Source of the DNA: Promerops cafer
Taxonomy: Eukaryota; Chordata; Aves; Passeriformes; Nectariniidae
Direction: 5' to 3'
NCBI GenBank assembly: GCA_013398275.1
Contig: VZSE01014407.1
Span: 278,740-342,739 of the forward strand
DNA length: 64,000 nucleotides
Shown: piece by piece, positions 23,193 through 38,100 of the stretch
How the letters are laid out: each line of letters begins with the position of its first letter
Position numbering within the stretch: position 1 is the first letter of the stretch
Notes under the pieces: generated by a model
Told to the model about the DNA's origin: nothing
Seen by the model: the letters and a program-made list of their open reading frames with translations, nothing else
Database searches by the model: none
Position numbers and translations under genes: made by a program

Positions 23193-26100
23193 CTGAAAAG
23201 AAAAGAAATTTGGTTGTATTTTAACTTTGTAAATATAGAAAGAAAAATATTGTAGTAATTGGCATTAACTTTCAAAACAAAGATCTTTAGAAGACCTTTT
23301 AGGAATATATGAAGATAATTACAGATTATAAAGAGAGAAGTAAGTATTTCCTTTGCCTACACAGTCTTTAATAAGGCAAATTTCTACAAGAATCCTTGAG
23401 TGCTTTTCCTTTTTTGACAACTGCAAGAAATTAGCAAGTGCTGCAGTTAAAGCTGGGCCTACTAATAACCTGTATTATAGTAAAACATCCACGTAATAAG
23501 GGTGCTTGATCAGTCACATCAACTATCTGATCTACATGTTTAGTATTTAAAAACACCTCTTAACAATTCAGTGTTAAGACTCTGCCCTTATAGACGAGTG
23601 ATGAAAAACAGTTCCCAATCCAAAGTGTGTGTCTTCATACATTCACATTCCAGACTGTTGAAAAAACTCTACAGTCAAATTTCCAATTTATCATATTAGC
23701 TCAGATTTACATGAAAAAAAGTGTAACAAACTCTAAAAAGGTACTGTATGAATGTATTAAGAATTCCACTTTGACAATAATCTGAACACTTTTTTCTCAC
23801 TTAAAAGACTTAAACAGTATTCAGCAAAATTATATCTAAAACAAACAAAAGGAAAACACAGAAAAGAAACACTCCCAAGATTCAGTGAGATTCATTAATT
23901 TCTCACTTGCTGTACATGCCTCTAAGGTTGGGGGTGGGATTTTTTGGGAAGTATTTTCACTTCCACTGTGGCACATTATTTGCCATGCCAATAACTCAGT
24001 TACTAGGCAATACTTCACATCATTTATCATAAAATGACTTCTTACGTTAATATGTTCAAAATTTATATAAGGTACATTTGATACATGGGGAAAACTGCAT
24101 TAAAATGACTGCTCTTAATTGCTGCTTTATTAAAAATAAATCAATCAAGTTAACATTAACTGATGCAGTAGCAAAGCACAAAGTAGCAGGGACCCAGCGC
24201 AAAATAGCGCTGAACCTCACATCACCCCGAGTAACCCCCTGGTTGGTTTCTGCAACATGGGCAATGTTTAAACAAAGCCAACAAGAACGGTGAAAAATGA
24301 CAAGAGGAGGCTCACCATCCTTTGTAGTTTCCAGATTACTTTTGCTAAAGTAACAACCACACAATCTGTAAAAAAGCTACAAAGCTTTATATAATCCCCC
24401 ACAATCACAGACAAAATAAAATTGGTGTACTTACTAAATGATCTAAAAACTTCCCCGAAGCAGTTTAGGAAGTCCATGTAGCATCTACAGTTTTTGCCAA
24501 ACAATTTTGCTATCTTTATTCAGTACTGCTCATACAGTTCAAAATGTCCAGTAAGAAATACCATTATTACTATTGCAACAATCTCCATTTTCAACCAACC
24601 AACACATTCACTACACATTCTTTAATGATTCAAGTGTGCATAATGTGCTTGATAGTGATACTTTAATTAGCAGAGCACTAGAAGTTTAAAAATGCTAGTA
24701 AGAAACAGATGTGCTCTCTAAACGTTGTTACAATACTAGAAACAAAAATTCAAGTGAATGGATACAGGATTCTTACTCTTTTCCAAAGGACCTTACACAC
24801 CAGCTGGCTAAGGAGTGTCAAGCTTACAACTTGTCTCTGGTACCAAATATTAGAATCTGAAGTTACATTTCAGATATCCTCAACCTCTACGTGGGTATCT
24901 GAGCAGCAGCTATTTAAAGCATTTGTTTCTTTGTTAGAAAGGATTATTCTGTGATGTGCAAAGCACAAAGGAATAAACTGAGCCCCTTACTTTGAAGGCA
25001 CAATTCAGAAGAGCGAATCCAGCTTCGGTCAGTTTGTATGGCAAGCCATACATGTTTAGCTACAATGCACATTCACTAAGATCAATGACCATCTAAAACA
25101 CAAAAATTGTGACAGTAACAACAAGTAGCTTTCCATAAAGTGGATTTATATTTAAAATTGTACATTTATTTTTAACATCTGGACTCATTTCAGTTTCAAT
25201 TCTTTCACCACAGATTAGCACATAAACACATTGCATGGCAGTACTGCTTTTAAAAACAGTACCTGAGGAGCTTGCAGAGAAGTTGTCTGAAGAGTTTCTG
25301 TTTGAGAATTAACATTCACTTCTGTCTCAATTTGCTCCTGAAAAAAAACCAAAAGCATCACCACAGTTACACCACTTCCAATGAGCTACTTATATAGAAC
25401 ACCTAGCACTCCAGAATGATTTACGCTGTGCATATACAGCAAAAGAAAAATGCAAGCATCGGTGCTTGCTGTATTGACACCCTTCCTTTTAGGAAGGAAT
25501 CACCACACTGGAGAATGTTTCACTTATTGGGGATTTGACATCAACACAAGCTGTATCACCTATCAGCTGTCACTTGTTTAACCAATTAACACCTTTTATA
25601 CAGAATCCTATAGCAAAACATTACATGTCATTCAACTCACTAAAGACAAAAAGTGTATTATCAAGGAAGATTATGTGAAAAACTACAGAATTTGTTTAAA
25701 AACCCAACAGCTTTTCCACAGCTTTTGCCATTCTGCCAGGAAAGTTTTCCTGCTGCTTTAATGGGTTGAATCAGCTTTCTGAATGAATAGGTGAGTGTCA
25801 GAGACTGATTTTCAGGTACAACAGTGGGACTACAGGACTAAAGCAAGACAATGGCACACTCTCATTTTAATAAAAACAGTCTGCTAGTTCGAACTGTACC
25901 ATTAACACACCCTAAAAAAAGCAATGCATTTCAATGGATGAAAACCTGTGTTTATGTTAATTTAAGAAATTTAATTCCACCATTTCCTTCCATAAATATT
26001 AAGGACAAAGACTTAGAGGAGACTGCCAATAAAAACTAACAGGATTACTTATGTCTTTTATAACGATGTCTATCCAGTGGATCTATTTTTGAAGTGAGGA

Positions 26101-29100
26101 TTAAGTGATTACATGTATTTCTGCCCTCATCTATCTTAAGTTCAGTGACACTGCAAGGTCACTGCCTAACAAGATACAATTCCTTGCTTAAGGGCGTTGA
26201 AGCTATAAACAAAAGAACTTACACTTAACTTTAAGCATGATTTCCAGAGTATTCCAGAGACAACAGAATGTGCCCCATTAGAACTGCAAAATCCCAACTG
26301 GAGAACTGCTATCATAAGGCTAAAAAGAGTCTGCCACCCTTTCTGTTCACCACTAAGCAGAGAAATTGTCTGCTAATTACAAGATACTGGAGGGGCACAT
26401 TGAATCTGTAAAGTCCCCAAACAGTATGCTGTAACTTCACACAGTAATTTCACTGCCAGAGAAGATTTTACTTACTATCACTTGAAATTTCTTCATCTAA
26501 AAAGTGAACAAGGTGGCTGGCTTTAGGATGCTCAGCCCAACATACAAACTCCAAATAGAATACAAAGGACAATTGTTCTTTCACTAATTAACATACATCA
26601 GGTTTGGGATACAGGAAAAACATGGCATATTGACACATTATTGATCTAATTTAACAAACTGAAACATAAATATCATGACTGATTTTTTCACCATGCATAA
26701 TACCACATGAGTGACCAGCAAAGAAATGATAGTCCTATGTGACTATGGATTCAGGCTCAACTTAGCATGGCAGCAGGCAATGGACTCCAATTCATCAATA
26801 CTGACATAAACACTAAAAAATAAGGTATCATTTTGATATCTTTACTGGAGAGTCTATACCTAGACATACTCTTAGTCATTCCTAGAGAGAAGCACAGTAA
26901 GTTCCCAATTAATATATACAAAATTATATAGTCTAGGCATAGATACCTTAGTTTCCATTTTTTCGTGTTCATTCAAATCTATACAGCTAGTATCTTCACT
27001 TATTTCATCCTGCTGAAAAACAAACACAGAAACTATCACAAATCATAAAATCATATTTTTAAAAAATCAACAAGAAAATAAGGTCAAAGTGTTTTAAGGG
27101 ACAGAATTATCTGTAAGATTTAGCATATTATAGGCTTACCAAAATAATTACTTTTAAGATAAGAATCTAGATTCTAAACATTTGTGCTAATGCAGTAAAT
27201 GTGTCACGTGATGAGTATCAACAAAATAAAAATACTAACACCTTGGCAAGCTGAAAACATCAAGCAGCAATGCAATCAGAATAGGAAATATCTGAAACTT
27301 GGAATATGAGAATCAGCACTCTGGGTGAAATGAATATTCAAAGTTTTGAACATTGCTATGGTATGATCTCAAAATCTCAAATACCTCTTCAATTTTAATT
27401 TTCTTAGGAGACTCTTCTTTATGGGGAGAAGATGTCCTTTTCACTGCTGCGACAGGGCTAGGCATTTTTGTTGCAACATTTCCTGAACTTCTTGGTGATG
27501 GATTTAATAGATACGCTGAGGGAACAATTCTAGAGATGGTAGGCTTTGGTGGTGGAGAAATGGCTGGTTGTGTGGCAGTTTGAGGAATGCTTTCATTTGA
27601 AGTACCTATGGACAAATAATTTAAAGATCTTCAACAAGAAGAGTCGACACAATCATTTCAATTCAATCACTGGTATTTTTGGTCTCTAATCAAAACCCCT
27701 GACATCAAGCAGGCATCAAGAAAGTGGTACAGTCAATGGTGTAAGCATCATGTTTGGAATAGCAAGTGTGCATACACTGCACAGTTTAGCTTCAAGCTCA
27801 TTCTTGAGCTTGAGTGTGCCCTCAGCAAGTTCACTGATGACACCAGGCTGTGTGGTGCAGCCAACACACTGGAGGGACAGGATGCCATCCAGAGGGACAG
27901 GGACAGGCCGGACAGGTGGCTCAATGCAAACCTCCTGAAGTTCAATAGAGCCAGTGCAAAGTCCTGTGGGTTGTGGCAAACCCAGGCACACCCACAGGCT
28001 GGGCAGAGAAGTGACTGAGAGCAGCCCTGAGGAGAAAGACTTGGGGGCAGTGGTTGATGAAAAACTCAACATGAGCTGGCAAATGTGCTCACAGCCCAGA
28101 AAGCCAAAGGTGCCCTGGGTTGCAGCTAAAGGAGTGTGGGCAGCAGGTCGAGGGAGGGGGTTTCTCCTCTCTACCCTGCTCTTGTGAGACTCCACCTGGA
28201 GTGCTGTGTACACTTCTGGTGTCCCCAATATAAGAAGGGCATGGAACTGTTGGAGCAAGTCCAGAGGAGGCCATGAAGTTGATAAGAGGACTGGAGCACC
28301 TCCCCTACAAAGAGAGGCTGAGAAAATTGGGGCTGGTCAGCCTGGAGAAGAGAAGGTTACATGGAGAACTCACAGCAACCTTCCAGAACCAGAATGGGGC
28401 CTACAGGGAAGCCAAAGAGGGTTTTTTGTCAGGAACTGTGGTGACGGGACAAAGAGCAATGAGTACAAACTGAAAGAGGGGAAATCTGCATTAGGAAGAA
28501 ATTCTTCAGTGTGAGGTAGTGAGACACTGGAACAGGTTGTCCAAGGAAGTTTTGGGTGCCCTGACCCAGTAGTGTTCAAAGCCAAGTCAGTTAAGACCTT
28601 GAACAAACTGGTCTAGTGGGAAGTGTCCCTGCCCATGACAGGAGGGCTTGGGGTTAGATGATCTTTTAGGTCCATTCCCAGCCCTTAACACATGATTCTG
28701 AGAAAGAACTCCTGTACCAAATACAGGGTAGCCATGGCAATGATACTCTGCTTAGCCTAATTAACCCTGCTTAAGGCAGGCTACATGAGCCCAGATAGAG
28801 CTCTGTATAATACAGCTGTAGTATTTGTGGTACCTAAGGAAATTCTACTGCTTCTGTACTCAGTCATATATATGCATTGCCAAGACTGCATTAAATCAAA
28901 TCCAAGAGCAATCTGATACTCCCTTTTTCACTCAAAAATAAAGTTTATCACTTCTCAGGCTTAGATTATCCAGTGACAAATATGAAGTCATCACAGAGCA
29001 TCAAATAAAGAATTGATATTATATATATCCCTTTGAAAAATGCTCCATATGACAAAGCTCTATCTCATCAATTGCCTACCTCAAACCAATAAGCGCACAT

Positions 29101-32100
29101 AGGGAGATGCTCCAGGATGAGAAAAAATACACTGAGGAAATTTTTCATTAACAACTATCAGGTGATTAACATTTTGATTAACCAAAATATAAGAATGAAC
29201 AACTTCTGATATGCTTCCAAATCCAAAAACCAGTCACGCCATTTAAGCTCCACTTAGTGCTCATGGACAAACTTACTCACATTGATGCACCTGTGACACG
29301 ATAAAAATCAGAGAGAAGTAAGACTAAACCATGCCCCACGTCAAGAGTGAGAGATTTCATTTTGAAAGGCTAACCAGTCGCTCCCCTTTTCCATCTATTT
29401 CTGACTTGCTCCTTGTACACAGCTAGAGCTCCATCAAAAAAGAAGAGTAGCTGATTCTAAGAGAGTATTTTCACCAGATGCTTTTATTCTTTGACTAAAG
29501 AGTCAAATTTTTTAGTTATTTTTAAGTGTACTTTTTCTTGCAGAAAATGGAGGATAAAGTCAGCACATACAGTGGGACATATCTGAACAAGTATCAGTAA
29601 GGAACATGTGTTTATGCTTACATCTGAGTCTTTTGCATTCCTAGAATCAATTTCATGAAGCACAAGGAGCAGGAACATGGGAGCACAGACTACATACAGA
29701 CAGTACAGAACCAGCTTGAGTTTAACTACAAAATGAATTAAAAATAAATATAAAAATTGTTCTTCCAGCTTTAGATAGTTTTTTCCTCATTTAGCTAACC
29801 AAACTACAGACCTACATTAGGTCATTGGAACACTATAGCTATTGTGAATGGCAAATATAAATCTCCAAGAATAAAAGACGTAAACATCACAGCAAATATT
29901 CCTCTGTGATTTTCTGAATCCTTAAGAAATTATTGAACTATGTGTATGAAGGAGAATACATTACAGCATCTGTTAAGTAAAGACTAGAAGACTCAAGCTG
30001 GAAGAAAAACTGCCTTATAAACATTACCAAAAATTCAACAGAAACAATATGCTATGCCATTTTCCTTACCCCCTGAGCTTTCACTGGAATTTATTTGTGG
30101 CACAGTGACTTCAGAAGCCTGTGTGTTGGTCACAGATGCTGCTGTTACAGCTGGCGCAGGACTACTTCTGCTAAAAAGAGAAAAATTATGAAATGCTGAA
30201 GACATTAGTAAAGCTATGGTGTTACACGATCTGCCTTTCATCACATCGTATGTGTGACCAGTAACCACAGCTGGTATTTTACCTACATTACAGAGCAGAA
30301 CTTATGAAAGTGAAAAGGTAAAAGTGAGCATTGGCACTCTACTATCAAACTCAAGCAATGGAAGTTATTTCAAATATTTAATTTAAATCACTCAATGACA
30401 GGTTTTGAGACCAGAAAAAAGCTGTATTTAAAAGACAGGAAAAAATTCAGGCAGTGTCCACCCAAATAATGTGCATGGGAAAACACAGCAACTACTTACT
30501 GAAGGATGAAGCAAAACCAGTGTAGAAGGACTAGAAAAAGCTTGTTTTTAATTTACACACACTGTTACAATGATGATTTCAGTCTAAAATCATCTCAAAC
30601 AAAGGCTTGGGGCTTCAAGTGACCAACCACAAAAATGATCCTTTTTCCATTTTCAATAAATTGGAAAGCAGTGTGTGTCTAAAATCAGTCAAGGGCAATT
30701 TCCACTTCACCTGTGACATCCCAGGTAATACAGACTTATTTCAATAGCACAGACAGTGGTATCAACTACTGTTAACCATTTACCAAGGAAGACTAACTAA
30801 AAGAACATTTGTCAAAAAGACTAAGTCAAATATTTCATCCTAAACAACATCCTGTAATAGATGTGTAATTCTGCTGAACTGTAGGAGATTGATGATAACT
30901 TCTATGTGTATCAAAGAAACGAACATGAGACTCTTGAAAGAGGAGAGTACACTCATTTACTGGGGCAAACTGCAGTTAAGGTAGGAAAAGACTTAATACA
31001 GAAAGTTAGTATTAAGAAAACTTTAATATGTACACTTTGAAACTACAGTGGGAAATTATGTTCCTAAGATTAATTTGCAGAGGTATCACCAGTAACAGCA
31101 GGAGCACTACTGATTTCCTAGACAGAAAATCTAAACCTCTCTACTGTCTCACACTTGGATCCAAAATTCACAAAATACTTCCTCACCCTCACAACTATCT
31201 GCTCACTACTTCTCATAGCCTCCTACCGCAGGGCCCAAGTTTTTCTATCACCATGTTCTTCTAAGCATTTTTACCCAACTTTATAATTCCTCATCTCTAG
31301 TCCAGTGCCATGCTCCCTATCCCCCAACTTTTGCTATAGTGCTGAAACTGAAATAAGAGTGTTTACAATCTCCATCCAATTTGGAACATTCCCACCTTGG
31401 TAATGGTGGCATCACGTGTGTGCAGTATTTGCCATGTGTTTAACACAAGTAATTCAAGAAGAGAGAGCAGCAACAAGACTGAAAATCTTCATTACCCCTG
31501 AGAACTTCCAGAACTGTTCAACGGACTTGTCTTCATAGCACTGGTAGGCGAAGGCACAGACGTGCTGTTATCACTGTCCATAGACAAGTCTAGGCTGCTG
31601 TCATTCAGAGCTGTCAACCTGATCCCTTCTGTCGAGTGCTGCAAGCCACAAGACAAAGGAAAAGTATGTTAGTCTAATTAAAGGCCTAAAAATCAACAGA
31701 AATTCAAGTTATTTCAAAATGCAAACTTAAATGGACAATTTTCAAATCCTTTTTTACATGTAGATAATCCACTATCCTCTCACAACAAGCATTTACATTT
31801 TCATGTTCACAACTCTGGTACACTTGTCTGAACCAATCACGTTCAAAACCAAACTGTCACAGTACTTAATGATTATATTTTCAGCTTTATGTCTTTGGTT
31901 TTGTGGACTTAGAAATACTTTCATTAACTTTAAAGTAATGATGTATATCAAAACAAACTGATGTACATAAAAGGACTTTAAAGAGGATTTGAACTTAGTC
32001 TATGGAAAAGAAAAAACCCTTTTCTGACATAGTACTACTACTTAAAGAGATGTATTACTTAATATTTACATTGTTCCCTGAAACAGATCTACACCTGCTG

Positions 32101-35100
32101 TCAATAAAGACTTCCTAGTCCTTAAAACAGCATTCAACATAAAACAGCTATAGAAATAAAGCATGTTATTCAGCTATATTTAAAACAGAATATGTAGCAG
32201 TGGTTTAGCTATTAAAAAATCCAAGCAAACCTGTACTGCTCTCAGATTAAGCTAATACAAAGCAGCAGGGATTTTGAAACAGACTAAATTGTTCAATTCC
32301 AAGTTCCACCCCTTCTTCCTGACTCCACTAGAGTTAAACAATATTCCAATGCAGCATCTTAATTAAAAACTAATGCTACCATTCTCATATATGCCCACAG
32401 GTAAACTATCCAGTCATACAAGAAGACACTGTCCACATTGCTGATATTCTGAGCAATGTAGTATTATATTCAGTGCACCTAATAATACTGTTACACTCAA
32501 ATGAGATCATTTGCAGGTAAAATTAAGATCTCAAAATGTGATTTTAATTATTTGATTAGTAAACCTAAAAATATAAGTAAACCTAAATTAGTAAACCAAA
32601 AAATCAAAAATGTGAGAGCAATGGCATTTTCATTGCTCTCAAGTATTAGTGAAGTTTACCTTTTTCTTTTTCTGAAGCACGTGATTAGGTAGCAGTTGGT
32701 GAAGTTGCTTACGTTTCACATGCCGTGCAGCAATCTTCATATCCATCTCAAACATCTTGCTGTTTATTGCTTGCCTATAAACTACACAATTAGAATAACA
32801 TTAAGACATACTGAAGCATTTTGCAAAGTCCACTTACTTGCCCAGGCAGAAACAATTTGCATTTCAGAGCACTTATTACCCTCAAGAACAAGAATAATGT
32901 TTCCTTGTTCCAGAGGAAGAAAGGGAACTGCCTATCATGCCAGCACTGACAGTACAAACACAAATATTAGTTTGCAAACAGGTGATCTGTTTTTCAAGGA
33001 AAATATCTTGGCAAGCACACAGTTCTCTGTATTTTTAACTGTAAGAGCTCTGAAGCAAACTCTTCATTTCATCTCAAAGGGACTAAAGATGGAAATAAAA
33101 TTTCCTCATAAGAATTACAGCATTTACATAAAATTATTTTCTTTGCAGGTGATTTTATTTATGCAGCTCCTGCAACAAATGGGTTTTAATTCAGGAGTTA
33201 AGTGCTCATGTGCCACCTAATGTATTAAAATTACTCTGGCAACTAACACCCCACCACATTTTTATACAAAAGTAATTTATGTATGGATTTTTTCTGTTTT
33301 GTTGGGCTTTTTTGTTGTTTTGGTTTTTCTGTTGTTTTGTTTTTTTAAAATTTCATACAGTCCTTTTGGTGGTTTTGTTGGGTTGGTTTTTGTTTCTTTT
33401 AATTTGTCTAGTATAACAAGTTATTTCTCTTCACCTCAGAACATCTGCTTCTGGTAAGCCATCACAGTAAGGGCTAGTACAAGAACTGTGCTGGAACCCA
33501 GGATGTTTTAAGTAAAGCCAGGTAAAAATGAAAAGCTTGTTCTTTCACACTGACTGTCTCCACAAAATTGAACAAAAGCTGGGGCAGATGTATGAATAAA
33601 AAATGGTTCTGTAGCTCTTAAATACAAAAACTCAAGAGGTATCTCCCTTATTCACTGTCTACTCTACAAACATTAAGGAATCTCACTGAATAGGCTGTGA
33701 ACAGGTAATTAAAAAGGTGTTAAGAGAGAGGCACACAAAGAGCTCAGTGAATACTGAGTATTAAAGCAAGTACCGCATTACTTCTTGGTATTGAAGAAGC
33801 TCATGAAGCCTCTCCGTATAAAATTATACAGGCTACAGCTAAGGTAGAAGCATGCTCAATGAAACCAGACATATTCCTGATATTAGGTCTTGTCAAAGTT
33901 TCCATACAACAAAAACCTAGATCACTCTTCATGTCTGTCTTCCTCCCTTTGCTCCCACTAAAAAGCAAGCTATTCTTTAATTTCATCCTGGAAAATAGTT
34001 ACTTACTTTTGGTAAAATCTTAGGATCTATTCCAAAAGACAGGACAAAGAAGTCTTTAGGATGGATTAAAAACAATGAAGACAGACCCACACTAATTTCA
34101 GATTACCAAAAAAACCCACAACACACAAACAGAAATTGTTTACTAGCTTGTTACTTCTGGAAGCATATTCACAAATTGAAAACTCTGCATCAGTTTGTAA
34201 GGATCTTGCTACTCCACTTATAAGTGCATCTATTTAGACAAACTTCAGGAATATAGTGCAAATAAATCACATCAAAAGTCATAAGTGCAAGTTTTAGTCT
34301 CTCCATACCAAAAATCTAAGACAAGTATACTACTGAAATATCTGTTTTTAAACAATGCAAGACCTGAGAAACTGTAACTTCTGAATTCCTTCACTCCTTC
34401 AAAGCAGCAGTCAAGGTACTGCCTTTTCTAAATTCTCAGAAATCAGAATGATGTTCCTGTAGTTGCTATAGTTTCTCCTTCATCACTAATAACTATGAGA
34501 AATATTTCAACTCTCAAGAAAGAGATACCCCTCTGCAGCTATGTATGACAATAAACAACTCTGAAACCTTGGCATGATTTATAAATATGCCTATATATTT
34601 ATTGCATTCACAAGTGTGAGATGAAAGGGGGGTCAAGGTGTTCAATTCCCTTGCTTCCTCAGACTGACTCTTAGAAATCCAGAGACCACGGCTGCATTAC
34701 GTAACGCTTGAACCTATTCCTCCACCTCTGTAAACACAGAAGACTTGAGCCTCATCTGTTGTTCGTTTAAAAAAAAAACAAACTATAAATTTATTAGATA
34801 AATCTGTCAAAGCTACTGTTCCTGACACTCTGGTGTCACACTCCCCAGCTGTTACCAGTTCTTTGCATACAAAATTTCCTATGTGTGTACTAAGTCATTT
34901 TTGTGACTCAAAAAATAAACATTAGAAAGTCAAAAAGCTCTCTTCCACTGAGTGTTTGGACATGAAAGCAAAGGTTACTGAATCAATTATTTAGTATGAA
35001 ATACCATGGAATGAAAGACAATTTGTTAATCCACTGATAAATTTAGTTTCACCAAGTAACAAAAATATTTAAACTATACTCAAAATTTTTGAGGTTAAGC

Positions 35101-38100
35101 TTGCTAGCTCGTGTATGATAACTAATTCATCTGTTTAATAAAGATTACAAAATAGTGTACCACACTTTTAGGGAAATCTGTAAGATGTCTCTATAATTTT
35201 TATCACTTTTAATGAGAACAAACTGCAAGTGATTAGTCTGAAGTGTTTAGGAGCATTAAAACTCATTGAAAGTGAGTTTCATTAAATAAAACCTCTAACT
35301 CCTTAGCTGAAACCCTCTGTGTAGATACAGTTCTACTATTATTATGAGCATTATGAATAAGGACTACATTTTGAGCAAAGTCAGTAACTTCAACAGGTTT
35401 ATTAATGCCAGAACACGTAGAAAGCAAAACTCACCTGTGTCTGTAAAAGACTGAATGTCATAGGTAAGATCAACACTTAAATTTTCAGAGTTTTCAGTTT
35501 TCTTGAACACCAACCCAATCACCCACATTGTACGGTATTCTTCCCTGGAAAATTTTATATAAAACAGTCATGTAATACTGACAGAATTAAATAGCTTAGT
35601 AAGTTATTTGCTTCAATAGACAACAGTTGTACTTTTTAGCTCCCATAGCAATAGGAAATTGAACACAGAAAGCCAAAAAACAAAGCTGACTAATAATATT
35701 CCCTTTTCATTCACAATATAAAAGTCATTAAACACTACACATCTACCTCCAGCAAATAAACTAAGATCATCAGTACATTACTCCATTCAACTGTGCTCCC
35801 GTATAGATTCTCTCATGTAGCTACTAGCATGAGAGTAACCAGCTCTCAACTAGCCATAGCAACTATAAAGGCACTGAAAGTAATTAGAATCTATTACCCT
35901 ATTAAGCAACTTCCATTTTGCAACCTAAATGTGTCTTCAGTGCTCAAATTTCTTAGCTGTAACTACCCACAAACTGCAGGTGTCAGTTAAAACCCTCCCT
36001 TTGACAGCTCCCCTTCACATGGGATGGTGAAAGAATGTCCTTTGTATACACTGGGAAGAGAACCTTTGCTGGAAGTCTTGCCTGCATCAAGTCCTCAAAG
36101 AAGAGCTAATTGGAGCCTCTGATTATGCAGGCAGTTGTAGCTATATCCACCCACTAAAATGGTGCTGAGGAGGTACTGCTTGCTTTTGTCCAATTTTACT
36201 CAGAACACACATGTAACAATTATACAACCACTAAGAAAAAAGTAGCCCCATACTGTACTTGAAGCAGTTAACGTGTGGAAAAGGCCCTGTGCACGGCTAA
36301 CAAGGTTTTTCACATATCCCAGTAGAGACAAATTTCTCCCCCACTCTCCCACTTCACACAGAAGTATGATTCCTTACAAATTAATTACAATGCTATCTTG
36401 AAATAAAGTGTTAAAAGATTTTCAGCCCCCACACACTTGCAATTGCTGTTTTGAGTGGGGGAGGAAGGAGTCAAAAACCATTTAAAATCCTCAGCAATCT
36501 GACGCACTTGATATTCTCTCCACTGTTTCCACAACCTGACAAATTCTAACCACGGTCATTATGATTTCAACGATATTCATCCCAACTACTAAATTTTCTA
36601 ACATTAAATGAACTTAGTTACTCAAGAGCTCTGTTCTACAGTGCCTGATGTTCCCCAGATGCTCAGTGCTTCTTCACAATTAAAACAGCATCAACTAAAT
36701 AGCAGTAACTTATATAGGTTGGCAGGAATTGATGCAATTAATACAATTATTAACAAAAATACATTTCCCCTTATTTTCTGATTTAGAGACATTCTTGTAC
36801 AGAATTAAAGAGCACCTAATTTCACAAATAGTACCTAAGAAGAGCTCAGCATCGTTTGTTAGCCTTTAGGTGTTGTCATTAAAAATTAATCCTTTTAAGA
36901 TTCTATAAAAATGTCCATTTATTTATTAATAAATTGTGTTTTAGTTAAGTTAGCTTCTCCCTACTAAATGAAGAAAATGGTTTTGCTTACTTGTCAGGAT
37001 TCTCCTTGGGTGCTGGGAATGACTGTGGATTCACATGAGCCAGTGTAATGAATTCGTTCTTCTCCAGGTTTCCAACTAGAATACGGATTTTTGATTCCAC
37101 CAAGCCCACCCTGTATAAATGTCATTTATTAGCAAGATCTCATTAATAGGAAATAATAGAAGTATCTAACATCATGTATCAGGATAAAATCCTCAACATT
37201 CTCCTTATACTAATACTTGAGACTACTAATGAATTAGTGCATGTCAGATTAATTCAGATCAATAATTTCAGTTAAGGCATTACAAAAGTGACAAGGGAAG
37301 CTTAAGAATGCCCTGCAGCTCTCTCTGCGGCTTGGTTTTACAAACAGAATTAAATAGAAGACATTACACATCAAGTAAAAGGCAGTCAGAAAGAACCACC
37401 AGATATTTATCTAATAGTCTTTTGGCTTCAGATGACGGATTTTACAGATGAAGAAATTCCCAATACCTGCCAATCTTAAAATTTCACTAATAAAAGAGCA
37501 GAAACATGGGAAAGGGGAATTTTTGTTTTGAGAAACAGCATTTCAAGTGACTGAAAACATACCTCCTCACACTGCTTATTAAAAAAAGTGCACAAGGCGT
37601 TTGTAAAGTAAACCTGAGACTGCTGTTAAGGAAGAATTCAAGCAACAGTCTTCACTGTCCAGTTTTTCATTTTTATCATTTTTTTGGGAACTCTACAATC
37701 TTTATCCATTTCATTTTGAAACACTGAAGCTCCACTTCCATTCATAAGAAGACACCCGATACACTAGATACTCCCTTGTGTCCCAGGCTGATGGTGGTGG
37801 GGAAGGGAGGCGTTGGTTTTGGTTTTTGGTGGGGGGGGGGTTGTTTTGTCTTTTTTAAATCTCAAGGATTACTCACCATTCTAGTCGCTGTTTTTCTGTC
37901 GGTGCGCTTGCTAGAAGTACAATATAATGCCTTTGGAGATAAAGACAATATGCTATTCTACATGTATTTCTAAAACTAGACATTCAAACCTTAATATTAA
38001 AACTTTGCAGTAAACTCTACATTGTAAAATCGAGATTATTACCTTAAGTATATACCTTACATTAAATTAAGCTTTGTTAAGTAGAAAAAGGGGCTATGTC

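Noticed and set aside
27716..28258. 180-codon minus-strand frame
   Set aside because: It is antisense to a CR1 element whose plus strand explains the whole region.
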